Below are positions 1 to 9,474 of a stretch of 64,000 nt of DNA, in pieces. The position numbers and the translations under genes are program-made. Positions within the stretch are counted from its first letter, which is position 1; every line of letters starts with the position of its first letter. The notes beneath the pieces were generated by a model. That model did not search any database, was not told where the DNA came from, and saw nothing but the letters and a program-made list of their open reading frames with translations. The DNA is from Bog-950 sp964423405 (GTDB lineage: Bacteria > Bacteroidota > Bacteroidia > Chitinophagales > LD1). The stretch spans positions 1-64,000 of the forward strand of contig CAYREY010000017.1 in assembly GCA_964423405.1 (NCBI GenBank). The letters are read 5' to 3'.

Positions 1-797
1 AGCATATCGCTCATTTCGCCCAGGGCAATTTTTATGGCAAGCGGTGGTACAGGCGCCAGTATGGCCGAACTATTTCGTGCCTTCACTATGTGCTGCATCA
101 GCTGTTTAATAAGTAGTGGTTTGGGGGCGGTGGTGTTATAAGCCCCGCTCATGGTTTTGTTTTGCAGCGCATGTAACAGTATGCCGCATACATCATCTAT
201 ATGTATCCAGGGGTAGTAGAGGTTACTTTTGGCAAAGTAGCCGGCTATGCCTACCGGCAAGGTGCGGGTTAGCTCGGGCAGGGCGCCGCCCTCGGCTGCC
301 AGTACTATACCTATGCGGCATTTTACAGTACGTATGCCCAGGCTTTCAAATCTGCTAACGCCCTCTTCCCACTGTTTGCATACCTCTGCCAAAAAGCTGT
401 TGCCCGGCTTGTGGTCTTCTTTTACAGGTTCTTCCCCGCAATCGCCATAGTAGCCTACAGCGCTGGCACTTATTATAGTATGTACGGTATGGGGCTGTTG
501 CTGCAAATGGTTAAATAGTAACCGCGTGCTTTGTACCCTGCTATCCAGTATTTCTTTTTTTCTATCGTCGGTCCAGCGTTTGTCGGCCACGCCGGCACCT
601 GCCAGGTGTATAATGGTGGTTACACCCTCCAGTGCCTTACTGTCTAGTTTACCTCTGGCAGGGTTCCAGCTGTAGCTGCCGGGCTCTTTACTTTTACCCC
701 GCCCCAGGGTATGTACTTTATAGCCTGCCGCCTCCAGCTGTGGCTTAAGCCTGCTGCCAACCAGTCCGCTGGCCCCTGTTATCAATACTGTTTCCAT
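1..797 (-). CDS. TIGR01777-family (YfcH-like) NAD(P)-dependent epimerase, 3' end cut by window
   Basis: On the reverse strand an open frame starts at the ATG ending at 797 and stays open to base 1 (about 265 residues), so the C-terminus lies outside the window. It opens with METVLITGASGLVGSRL, the GxxGxxG NAD(P)-binding Rossmann motif of extended short-chain dehydrogenases. Further on it has HLAGAGVADKRW, SASAVGYYGD and a C-terminal PWIHIDDV segment, which are typical of the YfcH/TIGR01777 subgroup (usually about 300 aa). The substrate is unknown for this family. It is divergent from the ABC importer at 961. Family assignment is strong from motif order; the biological role is not predictable. 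Confidence 0.85.
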   Translation of the reverse strand, partial: METVLITGASGLVGSRLKPQLEAAGYKVHTLGRGKSKEPGSYSWNPARGKLDSKALEGVTTIIHLAGAGVADKRWTDDRKKEILDSRVQSTRLLFNHLQQQPHTVHTIISASAVGYYGDCGEEPVKEDHKPGNSFLAEVCKQWEEGVSRFESLGIRTVKCRIGIVLAAEGGALPELTRTLPVGIAGYFAKSNLYYPWIHIDDVCGILLHALQNKTMSGAYNTTAPKPLLIKQLMQHIVKARNSSAILAPVPPLAIKIALGEMSDM

Positions 798-892
798 GTC
801 TTCAAAATGCTTTATACGGGGTAAACACCTAAAATGAGGTTAAAGTTTACATTTTTAGCTTATTACCATATTATAACACCTGTATTAAATCC

Positions 893-922
893 TTTGATTT
901 TAGAGGAATTCGCTTAGGTTTG
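893..922 (+). promoter_or_regulatory. Bacteroidota-type promoter for the ABC importer operon
   Basis: TTTG at 893-896, an 18-bp spacer and TAGGTTTG at 915-922 match the Bacteroidota primary sigma pattern (TTTG about -33, TAnnTTTG about -7). Transcription would begin near 928, about 32 nt before the ATG at 961. Position and exact match make this one of the better promoters in the window. Confidence 0.55.
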
Positions 923-960
923 TCCACCTTTTACAAAAATCACTATTAAACCGAAATAAC

Positions 961-2703
961 ATGGGTTACCAAGTATCCAAAAAGTTTATTGCACTGGCAT
1001 TGGCGGCTTTGGTTTTATACGGCTGCATTACTAAAAATAACAAGAACGAGGTTATCATTCACGAGTTGAGCGATACCGATATGCTTAACCCAACCAATTA
1101 CCAGAGTGCAGATGCCGGATACTACATAGCCCAGATGTTTATGGGCCTGTGGGGCACCAACCCTAAAACCCTTGAGTACGAACCGGTACTGGTAAAAGCG
1201 CTGCCTGTAGAAGAGTACGACAGCGTTAAAAACCTGCTTACTTATACTGCCGAAATACGCGAAGAAGCAGTTTGGGATAACGGTACACCTGTTACCGCCA
1301 GCGATATAGTTTTTTCATTAAAACTATATAAGGCACCGGTTATTAATAACGAGCACAACCGCCCTTATTTCGAGCTTATCAGCGATGTGATTACTTACCC
1401 GGAGAACCCGCGTAAATTCACTATCGTTTGTAACAAAAAATATATTCTGGCTAAAAACGTAGCAGGTTCGTTCAGCGTAATGCCACAATACATTTACGAC
1501 CCTAAACACCTGATGGATAGTTTCTCTATTAAAGACATAAACGAGAAGTTTAACGAAATTCAGGAAAACGCTACCATGAAAGCGTTTGCTACCGAGTACA
1601 ACAGCGAGAAATTTCAACGCGATTCGGGTTATATAGTTGGTTGTGGCCCTTATGCTTTTGACCAGTGGGTAACCGGCCAGAAAATAGTGCTGAAGAAAAA
1701 GAAAAACTGGTGGGGCGAGAAGTATAACAGCGAATATGCTTACCAGGCTTTTCCTGATAAACTGATTTACCAGACCATTAAAGACCAGACCGCTGCCCTT
1801 ACAGCACTAAAAGGCAAACGCCTGGATGTAATGTATGGTATTAAGCCAAAAGATTTCATCGAACAGTTATTGCCATCGCCAGAGGTTAACACCAACTTTA
1901 AGTTGGATACCCCGCTATCTATGGCTTATACTTACTTTGGTATTAACATGCGCAACCCTAAGTTTGAAGATGTGCGCGTGCGCAAAGCCCTGGCTCACCT
2001 TACCGATGTAGAGAAGATAATCCACGTAATAGGTTACGATTTGGGTAAACGTGTAAACGGCCCTATCAACCCATACAAAAAAGGTGCTTTTAACGATACG
2101 ATTACACCGTACAACTATAATATTGACGCTGCCAAAGCTTTGTTGGCAGAGGCCGGCTGGAAAGACAGCGATGGCAACGGTACTATTGATAAAGTACTGA
2201 ACGGCCAGAAAACGGAGTTCAACATTACCTTTACTTACAACGCCGGTAACGATACCCGCCGCGATGCAGCCCTTATATTTAAAGAGGCCTGCCGCCAGGT
2301 TGGTATTAATGTAGATGTAGTACCACAGGAGTGGAGCATATACATAGAGAACCAGACCAAGCACAATTTCGAAATGTTTTACGGTGCCTGGATAGGTTCA
2401 CCAACACCGGATGATCCTAAACAGATATGGCACACCGAGTCTATTAACGGTGGCAGCAACTACGTATCGTTTGGTAACGCCGAAACCGATAAGCTGATAG
2501 AAGATATACGCAGCGAGCTGAACGACGAAAAGCGTAACGATTTGTACCGTCAGTTTCAGGTTAAAGTACACGATGCTGTGCCTTATATCTTTATCTGGAG
2601 CCCGATGGAAAAACTGGCTATCAGCAAACGCTTTACCAATACCGAAACATTTATTGTGCGCCCCGGCTTTAACGAGGCTGCTTTCAAACTGGCTAAGAAC
2701 TAG
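961..2703 (+). CDS. Oligopeptide/dipeptide ABC transporter substrate-binding lipoprotein (SBP_bac_5)
   Basis: This 580-aa protein begins with a lipoprotein signal (KKFIALALAALVLYGC, lipobox LYGC, Cys near residue 22). The rest is a family-5 extracellular solute-binding protein: LNPTNYQSADAG near the start, YEPVLVKALP, WDNGTPVTASDIVFSLKLY, GCGPYAF, DVRVRKALAHLTD and a C-terminal YRQFQVKVHDAVPYIFIWSP. Such proteins capture peptides or similar solutes and hand them to DppBC/OppBC-type permeases, which follow directly (14 bp to the next start). In Gram-negative Bacteroidota the lipid anchor would place it in the periplasm. Exact substrate is unknown; dipeptides, oligopeptides or nickel are all possible in the family. 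Confidence 0.92.
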   Translation: MGYQVSKKFIALALAALVLYGCITKNNKNEVIIHELSDTDMLNPTNYQSADAGYYIAQMFMGLWGTNPKTLEYEPVLVKALPVEEYDSVKNLLTYTAEIREEAVWDNGTPVTASDIVFSLKLYKAPVINNEHNRPYFELISDVITYPENPRKFTIVCNKKYILAKNVAGSFSVMPQYIYDPKHLMDSFSIKDINEKFNEIQENATMKAFATEYNSEKFQRDSGYIVGCGPYAFDQWVTGQKIVLKKKKNWWGEKYNSEYAYQAFPDKLIYQTIKDQTAALTALKGKRLDVMYGIKPKDFIEQLLPSPEVNTNFKLDTPLSMAYTYFGINMRNPKFEDVRVRKALAHLTDVEKIIHVIGYDLGKRVNGPINPYKKGAFNDTITPYNYNIDAAKALLAEAGWKDSDGNGTIDKVLNGQKTEFNITFTYNAGNDTRRDAALIFKEACRQVGINVDVVPQEWSIYIENQTKHNFEMFYGAWIGSPTPDDPKQIWHTESINGGSNYVSFGNAETDKLIEDIRSELNDEKRNDLYRQFQVKVHDAVPYIFIWSPMEKLAISKRFTNTETFIVRPGFNEAAFKLAKN

Positions 2704-2717
2704 TACCAAACCTGCGG

Positions 2718-4265
2718 ATGAAACCTGTAGAAGTAGAAGTTAACAAGGGCAAGACCCCGGAGGGCAAGAAATTTTTCATGGCAAAAGTTTCTTTTCCGCT
2801 GTTTGGGTATATGATGAAACGCATCCTGCTGTTCATCCCCACCCTGCTTATTATATCGCTGCTTACGTTTATACTTATTTCGGCTGCGCCCGGCGACCCC
2901 GCCGAGACGATGCTGAACCGTAGCAGCGGCGAAGGCCAGGCCAGCGATAAAATGGCTACCGAGCGTAGTTACAGAGAGCTGCGCCACCGGTTGGGCCTGG
3001 ATTTACCTATTTTCTATTTTGCATTTACCAATGCAGCCAGCTGCGATACACTGGTGCGTATACCTACTAAAAACCACCGCGAAACCCTGGACCGTATGAT
3101 ATACGACCACGGTAACTGGCCACAGATAGAAACTTATTACAACAACCTGAAAGATCTTGAGCTATCGGTTATTGCTACTAAAAAAGATTCTACCAACGCT
3201 AATGTGCTGATTGAGTTTCGCAACATAGTAGCCAAGGTGTTTATACACCACGAAGATGTAGTGCTTACGCAGCTTTTTGCCGATATGAAAAAGCAGGCCA
3301 CGCTGGCTCCGGGGCTGGAGGCGCTAAAGCAGAAAGTAGATGTAACCGCACAGGCTTACAACAACATTAAAACACAGGAAACAACCTACAAGCGCTACAT
3401 ACCACACTTACAATGGAACGGTACCGAAAACCAATACCACCGCTGGTTGTTTGGTAATGCTACATGGTTTGGCGAAGAAACCGACCCTACCAAGAGCAGA
3501 GGTTTTATACGTGGCGATTACGGTATCTCATTCTTTACCAAGCGGCCCGTAAAAAGTGTGATATGGGATGGCCTATGGATAACCATGCTGATAAGCATAC
3601 TGGTTATTATTATAGAGTATATAGTATCGGTGCCGCTGGGTGTGGCACTGGCAAGGCGTAAAGACAGCACCTTCGACTCGGTAGCTACAGTAGGTTTGTT
3701 TATTACGTACTCGCTTCCGGTATTCTGGATCGGTACATTGGCTATCTTCTTCCTGTGCAGCCCCGATTATCTGGAAATTTTCCCGCCATTTGGTTTGGGT
3801 GAAGCAACCTGGGAAGATGGTTTCTTTTATAAACTGGGCGATTTGGCATACCACCTGGCCTTGCCGCTTATTATAGCTTCTTATGCCAGTTTTGCTTACC
3901 TGTCGCGCCAGATGCGTGGCTCAGTTATCCGCGTGCTGGGGCAGGATTATATCCGTACGGCACGCGCCAAAGGTCTGCAGGAAAACGCAGTAATATGGAA
4001 ACATGCTTTCCGTAACTCGTTGTTACCGGTTATCACCATTTTTGCATCTTTCTTTCCTGCGCTGATTGGTGGCTCTATTATACTTGAGTTTTTGTTTACC
4101 ATACCGGGCCTGGGCCAGATTACCTATGCTGCTGTAATACAGAAAGACTACCCTATGATATTAACCAATACCATGTTTGCCGCTATACTTACACTGGTAG
4201 GCTACCTGGTGTCGGATTTGTTGTATGCTGTGGTTGACCCGAGAATTTCATATTCAAAGAAGTAA
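2718..4265 (+). CDS. Peptide ABC transporter permease, DppB/OppB type with large periplasmic insertion
   Basis: A 515-aa inner-membrane permease. The first membrane helix (about residues 32-55, ending ISAAPGDPAETML) and the C-terminal core are standard DppB: GDYGISFFTKRPV, the EAA-loop segment RTARAKGLQENAVIWKHAFRNSLLPV, and EFLFTIPGLGQITYAAVIQKDYP. The usual family length is 310-340 aa. The excess is a hydrophilic block between about residues 95 and 245 that falls between helix 1 and helix 2, predicted to face the periplasm. Start codons at 2718, 2778 and 2811 are all possible; no ribosome-binding site decides. It sits between the binding protein and DppC-type gene in one operon; no ATPase gene is present here. 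Confidence 0.9.
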   Translation: MKPVEVEVNKGKTPEGKKFFMAKVSFPLFGYMMKRILLFIPTLLIISLLTFILISAAPGDPAETMLNRSSGEGQASDKMATERSYRELRHRLGLDLPIFYFAFTNAASCDTLVRIPTKNHRETLDRMIYDHGNWPQIETYYNNLKDLELSVIATKKDSTNANVLIEFRNIVAKVFIHHEDVVLTQLFADMKKQATLAPGLEALKQKVDVTAQAYNNIKTQETTYKRYIPHLQWNGTENQYHRWLFGNATWFGEETDPTKSRGFIRGDYGISFFTKRPVKSVIWDGLWITMLISILVIIIEYIVSVPLGVALARRKDSTFDSVATVGLFITYSLPVFWIGTLAIFFLCSPDYLEIFPPFGLGEATWEDGFFYKLGDLAYHLALPLIIASYASFAYLSRQMRGSVIRVLGQDYIRTARAKGLQENAVIWKHAFRNSLLPVITIFASFFPALIGGSIILEFLFTIPGLGQITYAAVIQKDYPMILTNTMFAAILTLVGYLVSDLLYAVVDPRISYSKK

Positions 4266-4274
4266 GAGATAAGA

Positions 4275-5564
4275 ATGGCAGAAGCAAAAAATAAGAACGA
4301 TCAGGGCTACTGGGCATTTGTGTGGCGACAGTTCCGTAAAAAGAAAACGGCCCTGTACTCGCTTTACATTGTTGCGTTGCTGGCTTTGGTGGCTGTTCTG
4401 GCACCTTTTCTGGCAAACGAAAAACCGCTGGTATGTAAATATCAGGGCGAATTGTATTTCCCGGTTGTGAAAGAAGTAGCTGTGGGCCTGGGTATTGGCG
4501 AGTTTCAGCCACAGTTTAATAATGTTGACTGGAAGGCACTTGATTATGAAATGGCGGTGTTTCCTCCGGTGCCTTACCTGCCTATGAATCAGGATAATAA
4601 CAACATCCATTCTAAAGGCCCTTTTGATGAACAGGATGTGCCCTCTGCACGGTGGAAACACTGGTTTGGTACCGATGAGTTAGGCCGCGATGTACTGGCC
4701 GGTATGATACACGGTACCAGCATAGCCATGACAGTAGGTATTGTATCTATGCTTATTGCTTCGCTGATTGGTATCTTGTTGGGTTCGCTGGCAGGTTTTT
4801 ATGGCGACGATAACTTTCAGGTGTCGCGTGTACGCCTTTGGGGCAATATTGTGTTCCTGTTCTTTGCTTTCTTTTACGCCTTTGGTACCCGCTCATATGA
4901 TATTACCGATGCGCTTGGCAAATCGCTGGGGGCTGGCTTTGTACAGTTGTTTATCAGCCTGCTTATTTTTGCTGCTGTTTTTGTAGTAGGCAACATGCTT
5001 ATTATTCCGCTTAAACGCCTGCCGTTTTTGGGTACACAGGTTACTGTTCCGTTCGACCTGATAATTATGCGTATGATAGAGGTACTGAACTCTATTCCTA
5101 CGCTTTTCCTTATCCTGCTTATTATATCTATTGTGCGTAAGCCTAACCTGTATGTAATAATGGGTATTATAGGCCTTACCGGCTGGACCGGTATTGCCCG
5201 TTTTATCCGTGCCGAGTTGCTTAAAATACGCAGTCTGGAGTATATAGAGGCTGCCAACTCGTTGGGCTACAACAACTCGCATATCCTTTTCCGCCATGCT
5301 ATACCCAATGCACTTTCACCGGTGCTTATATCTATAGCTTTTGGTGTGGCAGGTGCCATATTAACCGAATCTACCCTATCATTCCTGGGCCTGGGCCCTG
5401 CCGATACAGTTACCTGGGGGCAACTACTAAGCTACGCCCGCCAGATACCGCAGGCCTGGTGGCTGGCTATTTTCCCGGGTTTTGCCATCTTTATTACGGT
5501 TACCACTTTTAACCTGATTGGCGACGGACTTACCGATGCCATGGACCCACGACTGAAACAATAA
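4275..5564 (+). CDS. Peptide ABC transporter permease, DppC/OppC type, enlarged
   Basis: A 429-aa inner-membrane permease, 9 bp after the DppB-like gene. It has the N-terminal OppC-type motif RQFRKKKTALYSLYIVALLAL, the conserved HWFGTDELGRDVLAGMIHGTSIAMTVG, and the EAA loop YIEAANSLGYNNSHILFRHAIPNALSPVLI, ending FNLIGDGLTDAMDPRLKQ. The family norm is about 300 aa. Two extra blocks account for the difference: a soluble stretch after helix 1 (about residues 50-130) and an added hydrophobic region in the middle (about residues 190-255) that looks like extra membrane helices. With 2718-4265 it would form the heterodimeric channel; energy must come from ATPases encoded elsewhere. Confidence 0.9.
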   Translation: MAEAKNKNDQGYWAFVWRQFRKKKTALYSLYIVALLALVAVLAPFLANEKPLVCKYQGELYFPVVKEVAVGLGIGEFQPQFNNVDWKALDYEMAVFPPVPYLPMNQDNNNIHSKGPFDEQDVPSARWKHWFGTDELGRDVLAGMIHGTSIAMTVGIVSMLIASLIGILLGSLAGFYGDDNFQVSRVRLWGNIVFLFFAFFYAFGTRSYDITDALGKSLGAGFVQLFISLLIFAAVFVVGNMLIIPLKRLPFLGTQVTVPFDLIIMRMIEVLNSIPTLFLILLIISIVRKPNLYVIMGIIGLTGWTGIARFIRAELLKIRSLEYIEAANSLGYNNSHILFRHAIPNALSPVLISIAFGVAGAILTESTLSFLGLGPADTVTWGQLLSYARQIPQAWWLAIFPGFAIFITVTTFNLIGDGLTDAMDPRLKQ

Positions 5565-5646
5565 TTTCTGGTATTGGTAGTTATAGCGCTTGTTAGCTAT
5601 TGCTAAAAAAATATGTTGGCATGCTAACCTTATACCCGCCAAAAAC

Positions 5647-5654
5647 TAATTTAG
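5647..5654 (+). promoter_or_regulatory. TAnnTTTG-like -7 element immediately before a start codon
   Basis: TAATTTAG differs by one base from TAnnTTTG and ends 6 nt before the ATG at 5660. If used, the transcript would be leaderless or nearly so. No convincing -33 element is visible. Confidence 0.25.
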
Positions 5655-5659
5655 CAGTA

Positions 5660-7099
5660 ATGAAAACGCTGGCAGCTTTTATGCTTTTTGTACTGGTAGT
5701 TTGCGCGCAGGCACAAACCGTACAGGTATCTAACCCCAGCAAGCTGCCCCCTAAATCGGGTAAGTTTAAAGTAATAGGCCAGAATAACGATGGCATAGTG
5801 GTGCGCCTGTATGGTATGGAAGATGTAATACAGGTGTATGGCAACGAAATGAAACTGGAAACCACCAAGACTATTGCATTCAAAAATCAGGATGGGCCAT
5901 TGCAGCATGTTATGCTTAACAAAAACGGTGGGGTTATATTTTACCTGCAGCAGGATAAGAAATACTCGCTGCTGTGGGCCCAACCGGTAAACAGCAAGTT
6001 TATAGAAATGGGTAAGCCTACGCTTATCGATTCTATTGTTGACCGGCGTGAACTGGTTGCCTCTAACCTGCGCTTTAAACAGTCTCTCGATCAGTCGTAC
6101 ACCATGATATACTACCCTTACTTTAGTAATACCGGTAGGGTAGAGGCTATCCGTTTTTTATCGCTGGACCCCGGCCTGAAAGTAGTATACAACAAAATAG
6201 TGCAGCTAAACCGCGAAGAGAAAGAACTGGAAAATTCGAAAACGCTGATAGATAACCAGGGTAATGTGTTTATGCTGCTAAGGCCCGAAAGCAGCAACGG
6301 CGCACGCTACGATGTAATACGCTTAGATACACAGGGCGAAGTAGCAAACTACAGCATTACTACAGATAAAAGGCTGTTTAACGAACCATACTTTGATATA
6401 GATAATAAAAACGGCAACCTGATAATGGCTGCATTTTTCGATAATGGTAGCAGCGAAGATGAACCGGCTGCCAGTGGTTACCTGTTTGCCAGTTTCGACC
6501 CAGCCAATGGTACACCGGTTAAAACAACCTACACTCCGTTTGCCAGGCAGTTTATAGGCGAGCTTACCGGCCGCGAAAACCCTACTAACTTAAGCCTGTA
6601 CACGTTTAGCATACGCCGTTGTATATTACGCAACGATGGCGGCACCTTAATTGTAGCCGAATCGTTTATAAAAGATACCCGCGAAACAGTAGTGCCGATG
6701 GGTATTCAGCCGGGCTACAACAACTATCGTACCTCCGAAATTTTTCAATACAACGATATTGTTGCCTTTTCGGTAAAGCCCGATGGCCAGCTTGATTGGC
6801 GCAGCATTATGCGCAAAAAGCAGGTGAGCGAAGATGATAACGGCGCTTACTCTTCATTTTTGGTTATGAATGAAAAAGACAGGCTGCGCTTTTTGTACCT
6901 GGATGATGTAAGTAACAATGCTGTACTGAACGAATACCTGCTTTACAGCATTGGTAAAACCGAGCGCAATACCCTGTTTAATCAGGAAGACCGCGACCTG
7001 ATGCTATTACCTAAAATGGGTAAACAGATTTCGCCCAACGAGGTGGTAATACCAAGTTACAGAGGTAATTCGCTCAGGTTGGTAAAAATCATTTATTAA
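5660..7099 (+). CDS. Exported protein of unknown function
   Basis: A 479-aa protein starting MKTLAAFMLFVLVVCAQAQ, a Sec signal peptide with probable cleavage after AQA. I chose this ATG over an in-frame one at 5600 because it places the signal peptide at the N-terminus. The mature part has alternating beta-type segments such as LMLLPKMGKQISPN and ANYSITTDKRLFNEPYFDIDNKNGNLIMAAFF, reminiscent of beta-propeller or six-bladed folds, but I recognise no named domain and no sorting domain or lipobox. It lies between the ABC importer and the DUF6427-like gene, all on the same strand. Function unknown. Confidence 0.8.
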   Translation: MKTLAAFMLFVLVVCAQAQTVQVSNPSKLPPKSGKFKVIGQNNDGIVVRLYGMEDVIQVYGNEMKLETTKTIAFKNQDGPLQHVMLNKNGGVIFYLQQDKKYSLLWAQPVNSKFIEMGKPTLIDSIVDRRELVASNLRFKQSLDQSYTMIYYPYFSNTGRVEAIRFLSLDPGLKVVYNKIVQLNREEKELENSKTLIDNQGNVFMLLRPESSNGARYDVIRLDTQGEVANYSITTDKRLFNEPYFDIDNKNGNLIMAAFFDNGSSEDEPAASGYLFASFDPANGTPVKTTYTPFARQFIGELTGRENPTNLSLYTFSIRRCILRNDGGTLIVAESFIKDTRETVVPMGIQPGYNNYRTSEIFQYNDIVAFSVKPDGQLDWRSIMRKKQVSEDDNGAYSSFLVMNEKDRLRFLYLDDVSNNAVLNEYLLYSIGKTERNTLFNQEDRDLMLLPKMGKQISPNEVVIPSYRGNSLRLVKIIY

Positions 7100-7147
7100 T
7101 CTGTACCGGCTATATAAACTGTAGTACCTAAAACATAACACCACAGC

Positions 7148-8152
7148 TTGCTTTCGTTTTTCCGTTCAAATAATCCGCTGGTAGTAATTGGTTACCTGTT
7201 TTACCTGGTGGCCTTTAGGGTATGCTTGTGGTTTGTACCTGTAGATACTGCCTTTGTGTTTGAGCACCGCGAACCACTGGCCACCCTGGTAACAGTACCC
7301 CTGCAACACCTGGCTCAAAACTATACTGTCGTTAGTGCTGTGTTGGCGGCGGTGCTGTGCTTTATACAGGCCCTGCTGGTAAACGGTATTGTAAATGGTA
7401 ATAAAATAGCCGCCAAAAAAAATTACAGTGCCGGTGTATTGTACATACTGTTTGTATCGCTGGTAAAAGAAAACCTGCTGCTAACGCCGGCCCTGTTATC
7501 GCTTACGTTTGTAATACTGGCCACCGGCCGGTTGTTCGGGCTTACCAAAAACGAAAAACTATACGGCGATGTATTTGATGTAGGCTTTTTGCTGGCTATA
7601 GCCGGGTTGTTTTATTTTCCGGCCACGCTTTTTGTTTTATACGGTTACATAGGCCTGGCTATAGTACGGCCATTTAACTACCGCGACTGGACTATATTGT
7701 TGCTGGGCTTTCTGGCGCCGGTTTTTGTGGTGTTTACCTATTATTTCTGGTTCGACCGGCAGGGCACCTTGCTGGCAGATGTTATGAACCAGCACACCGG
7801 TTGGCTGTTAATGCCTGCTTTTGATATTCCTTACCGTGTTGTGCTGGGGGGAGTGGTTTTCAGCATAGTAGCCGGCCTGGCGCTTTTACCTGCTGCGCTC
7901 TACTCATCGCTTATACAGGTGCGTAAGTTTGCCAATGCGCTGGTGGTGCTTATTGTGCTCATACTGGTGTCGGTTGCCATGCTGCAATCGGTGCAGTTTA
8001 GCCACCAGGCATTACTGGCCCTGCCTATGGGTATCATTACATCGCTGGTGCTGGGGCAAATAAAAAGCACGATGGTATCGGAAGTAAGCCACTTAATTTT
8101 AATTTTGCTGGTACTTACAGGGCAGTATTTACAGGTACTTAATTTGTTTTAA
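7148..8152 (+). CDS. DUF6427-like polytopic inner-membrane protein
   Basis: A 334-aa protein that is mostly hydrophobic, with about nine predicted membrane helices. The N-terminus MLSFFRSNNPLVVIGYLFYLVAF resembles the short FRxNNP lead of DUF6427 proteins common in Bacteroidota, and the region GYIGLAIVRPFNYRDWTILLLGFLAPVFVVFTYYFW is also like that family. Translation appears to start at TTG (7148), since no ATG precedes the first helix in frame. It sits 23 bp upstream of purQ and may share its transcript. Function is unknown; family assignment is from memory of the pattern. Confidence 0.7.
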   Translation: MLSFFRSNNPLVVIGYLFYLVAFRVCLWFVPVDTAFVFEHREPLATLVTVPLQHLAQNYTVVSAVLAAVLCFIQALLVNGIVNGNKIAAKKNYSAGVLYILFVSLVKENLLLTPALLSLTFVILATGRLFGLTKNEKLYGDVFDVGFLLAIAGLFYFPATLFVLYGYIGLAIVRPFNYRDWTILLLGFLAPVFVVFTYYFWFDRQGTLLADVMNQHTGWLLMPAFDIPYRVVLGGVVFSIVAGLALLPAALYSSLIQVRKFANALVVLIVLILVSVAMLQSVQFSHQALLALPMGIITSLVLGQIKSTMVSEVSHLILILLVLTGQYLQVLNLF

Positions 8153-8175
8153 ACCAATATAAATCCAGTCATCAC

Positions 8176-8895
8176 ATGAAATTTGGCGTAGTAGTTTTTC
8201 CGGGTTCTAATTGCGACCGCGATATGTATCACGTAGTAACCGAAGTAATGGGTTGCGAGGCCCGTTATGTTTGGCATAAAGAAACCGACCTGAGCGATTT
8301 TACCACTGATGACTGTATTATACTGCCGGGCGGTTTCAGCTATGGCGATTATCTGCGTACCGGTGCTATTGCCCGCTTTTCGCCGGTAATGGAAGCGGTA
8401 ATAGAGTTTGCCAACAAGGGCGGTAAAGTATTTGGTGTGTGCAACGGCTTTCAGATATTATGCGAAAGCCACCTGCTGCCAGGTGCGTTGCTGCGTAACA
8501 CCAGCCAGAAATACGAATGCAAAAACGTGTACCTGAAACCTGAAACCACCAAAACCCTGCTGACCGTTAAGATAGATGACGATGCGGTACTTAAAATTCC
8601 TATTGCTCACGGCGAGGGCCGCTACTACTGCGATAAAGAAACATTGAAGGGCCTGTACGAAAACGACCAGATACTGTTTAAGTACTGCGATGATATGGGC
8701 GAGGTAACCGACGAAGCAAACCCTAATGGCTCGCTGGACAACATAGCCGGTATATGCAATGCCGGTAAAAATGTATTTGGCATGATGCCACACCCGGAGC
8801 GTGCATCGGAGAAAGCACTTTTAAACACCGATGGCAAAGTTATTTTCGAATCGCTGATAAGCCGCGTACTGGAAATGACAGTACTGTATTCGTAG
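8176..8895 (+). CDS. purQ: Phosphoribosylformylglycinamidine synthase subunit PurQ (glutaminase)
   Basis: A 239-aa class I glutamine amidotransferase that supplies ammonia for conversion of FGAR to FGAM in purine synthesis. It begins MKFGVVVFPGSNCDRDM, the signature PurQ start, followed by ILPGGFSYGDYLRTGAIA. The nucleophile is Cys89 in GVCNGFQIL and the other triad residues are His206 and Glu208 in MMPHPERA. Full length for the family (220-235 aa). The presence of a separate PurQ implies a small PurL and PurS elsewhere, in contrast to the fused large PurL. purF and purH are elsewhere in the window. Confidence 0.96.
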   Translation: MKFGVVVFPGSNCDRDMYHVVTEVMGCEARYVWHKETDLSDFTTDDCIILPGGFSYGDYLRTGAIARFSPVMEAVIEFANKGGKVFGVCNGFQILCESHLLPGALLRNTSQKYECKNVYLKPETTKTLLTVKIDDDAVLKIPIAHGEGRYYCDKETLKGLYENDQILFKYCDDMGEVTDEANPNGSLDNIAGICNAGKNVFGMMPHPERASEKALLNTDGKVIFESLISRVLEMTVLYS

Positions 8896-8920
8896 TAAAC
8901 AGTTGCCATAACAATACCAG

Positions 8921-8949
8921 GCCCGTAGTTTTACTGCGGGCTTTTTGTT
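8921..8949 (+). terminator. Rho-independent terminator after purQ
   Basis: GCCCGTAG pairs with CTGCGGGC (one G-U pair) around a 5-nt loop and is followed by TTTTTG TTTT. It separates purQ from the DinB-fold gene. Confidence 0.8.
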
Positions 8950-8985
8950 TTATAGGGTAATATGTTGTTTTTATATCTTTAACCT

Positions 8986-9474
8986 ATGACCACCACCGAA
9001 CGCAATGCGCTGATAGAATCGTACGGTAATGCCTATTACCTGTTGGTAGATGCGCTGAAAGAGTTTCCGCGCGAAATGTGGCAATGGAAACCGGCCCCCG
9101 ATAAGTGGAGCATACATGAAGTGCTGATACATATTACCGACAGCGAAGCCAACTCGTATGTACGTTGCCGCCGCTTTATGGCCGAACCCGGCAGTGGTGT
9201 GTATGGCTACAACGAAAACCTTTGGGCGCAAAACCTTAATTACCACAACCAAAGTATAGAAGATGCGCTGGAGCTGTTTAAATGGCTGCGCAGGGCATCA
9301 TACAACCTGATTAAAGGGGTAGAAGAGCAAACCTGGCTTACGGCCACCATACAACATTCGGAAAACGGCACAATGACATTTGATAGCTGGCTGCGCACTT
9401 ACGAGGAACATATACCGGTACACATACGCCAGATGCAACGCAACCTGCAGGCATGGAGGGCCACACGTGTATGA
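8986..9474 (+). CDS. DinB superfamily four-helix-bundle protein
   Basis: A 162-aa cytoplasmic protein. MTTTERNALIESYGNAYYLLVDAL, then FPREMWQWKPAPDKWSIHEVLIHITDSEANSY, which is the conserved W-x-P-x-x-x-KWSIHEVL-x-H signature of DinB_2/DUF1569-type proteins, and a C-terminal EEHIPVHIRQM. The histidines in HITD and EEHIPVHI can form the usual three-His metal site. In other bacteria this fold is used by thiol-transferases (bacillithiol/mycothiol-dependent) and by uncharacterised hydrolases; the actual reaction here cannot be told. The next gene overlaps its stop codon (ATGA), so they are translationally coupled. Confidence 0.85.
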   Translation: MTTTERNALIESYGNAYYLLVDALKEFPREMWQWKPAPDKWSIHEVLIHITDSEANSYVRCRRFMAEPGSGVYGYNENLWAQNLNYHNQSIEDALELFKWLRRASYNLIKGVEEQTWLTATIQHSENGTMTFDSWLRTYEEHIPVHIRQMQRNLQAWRATRV

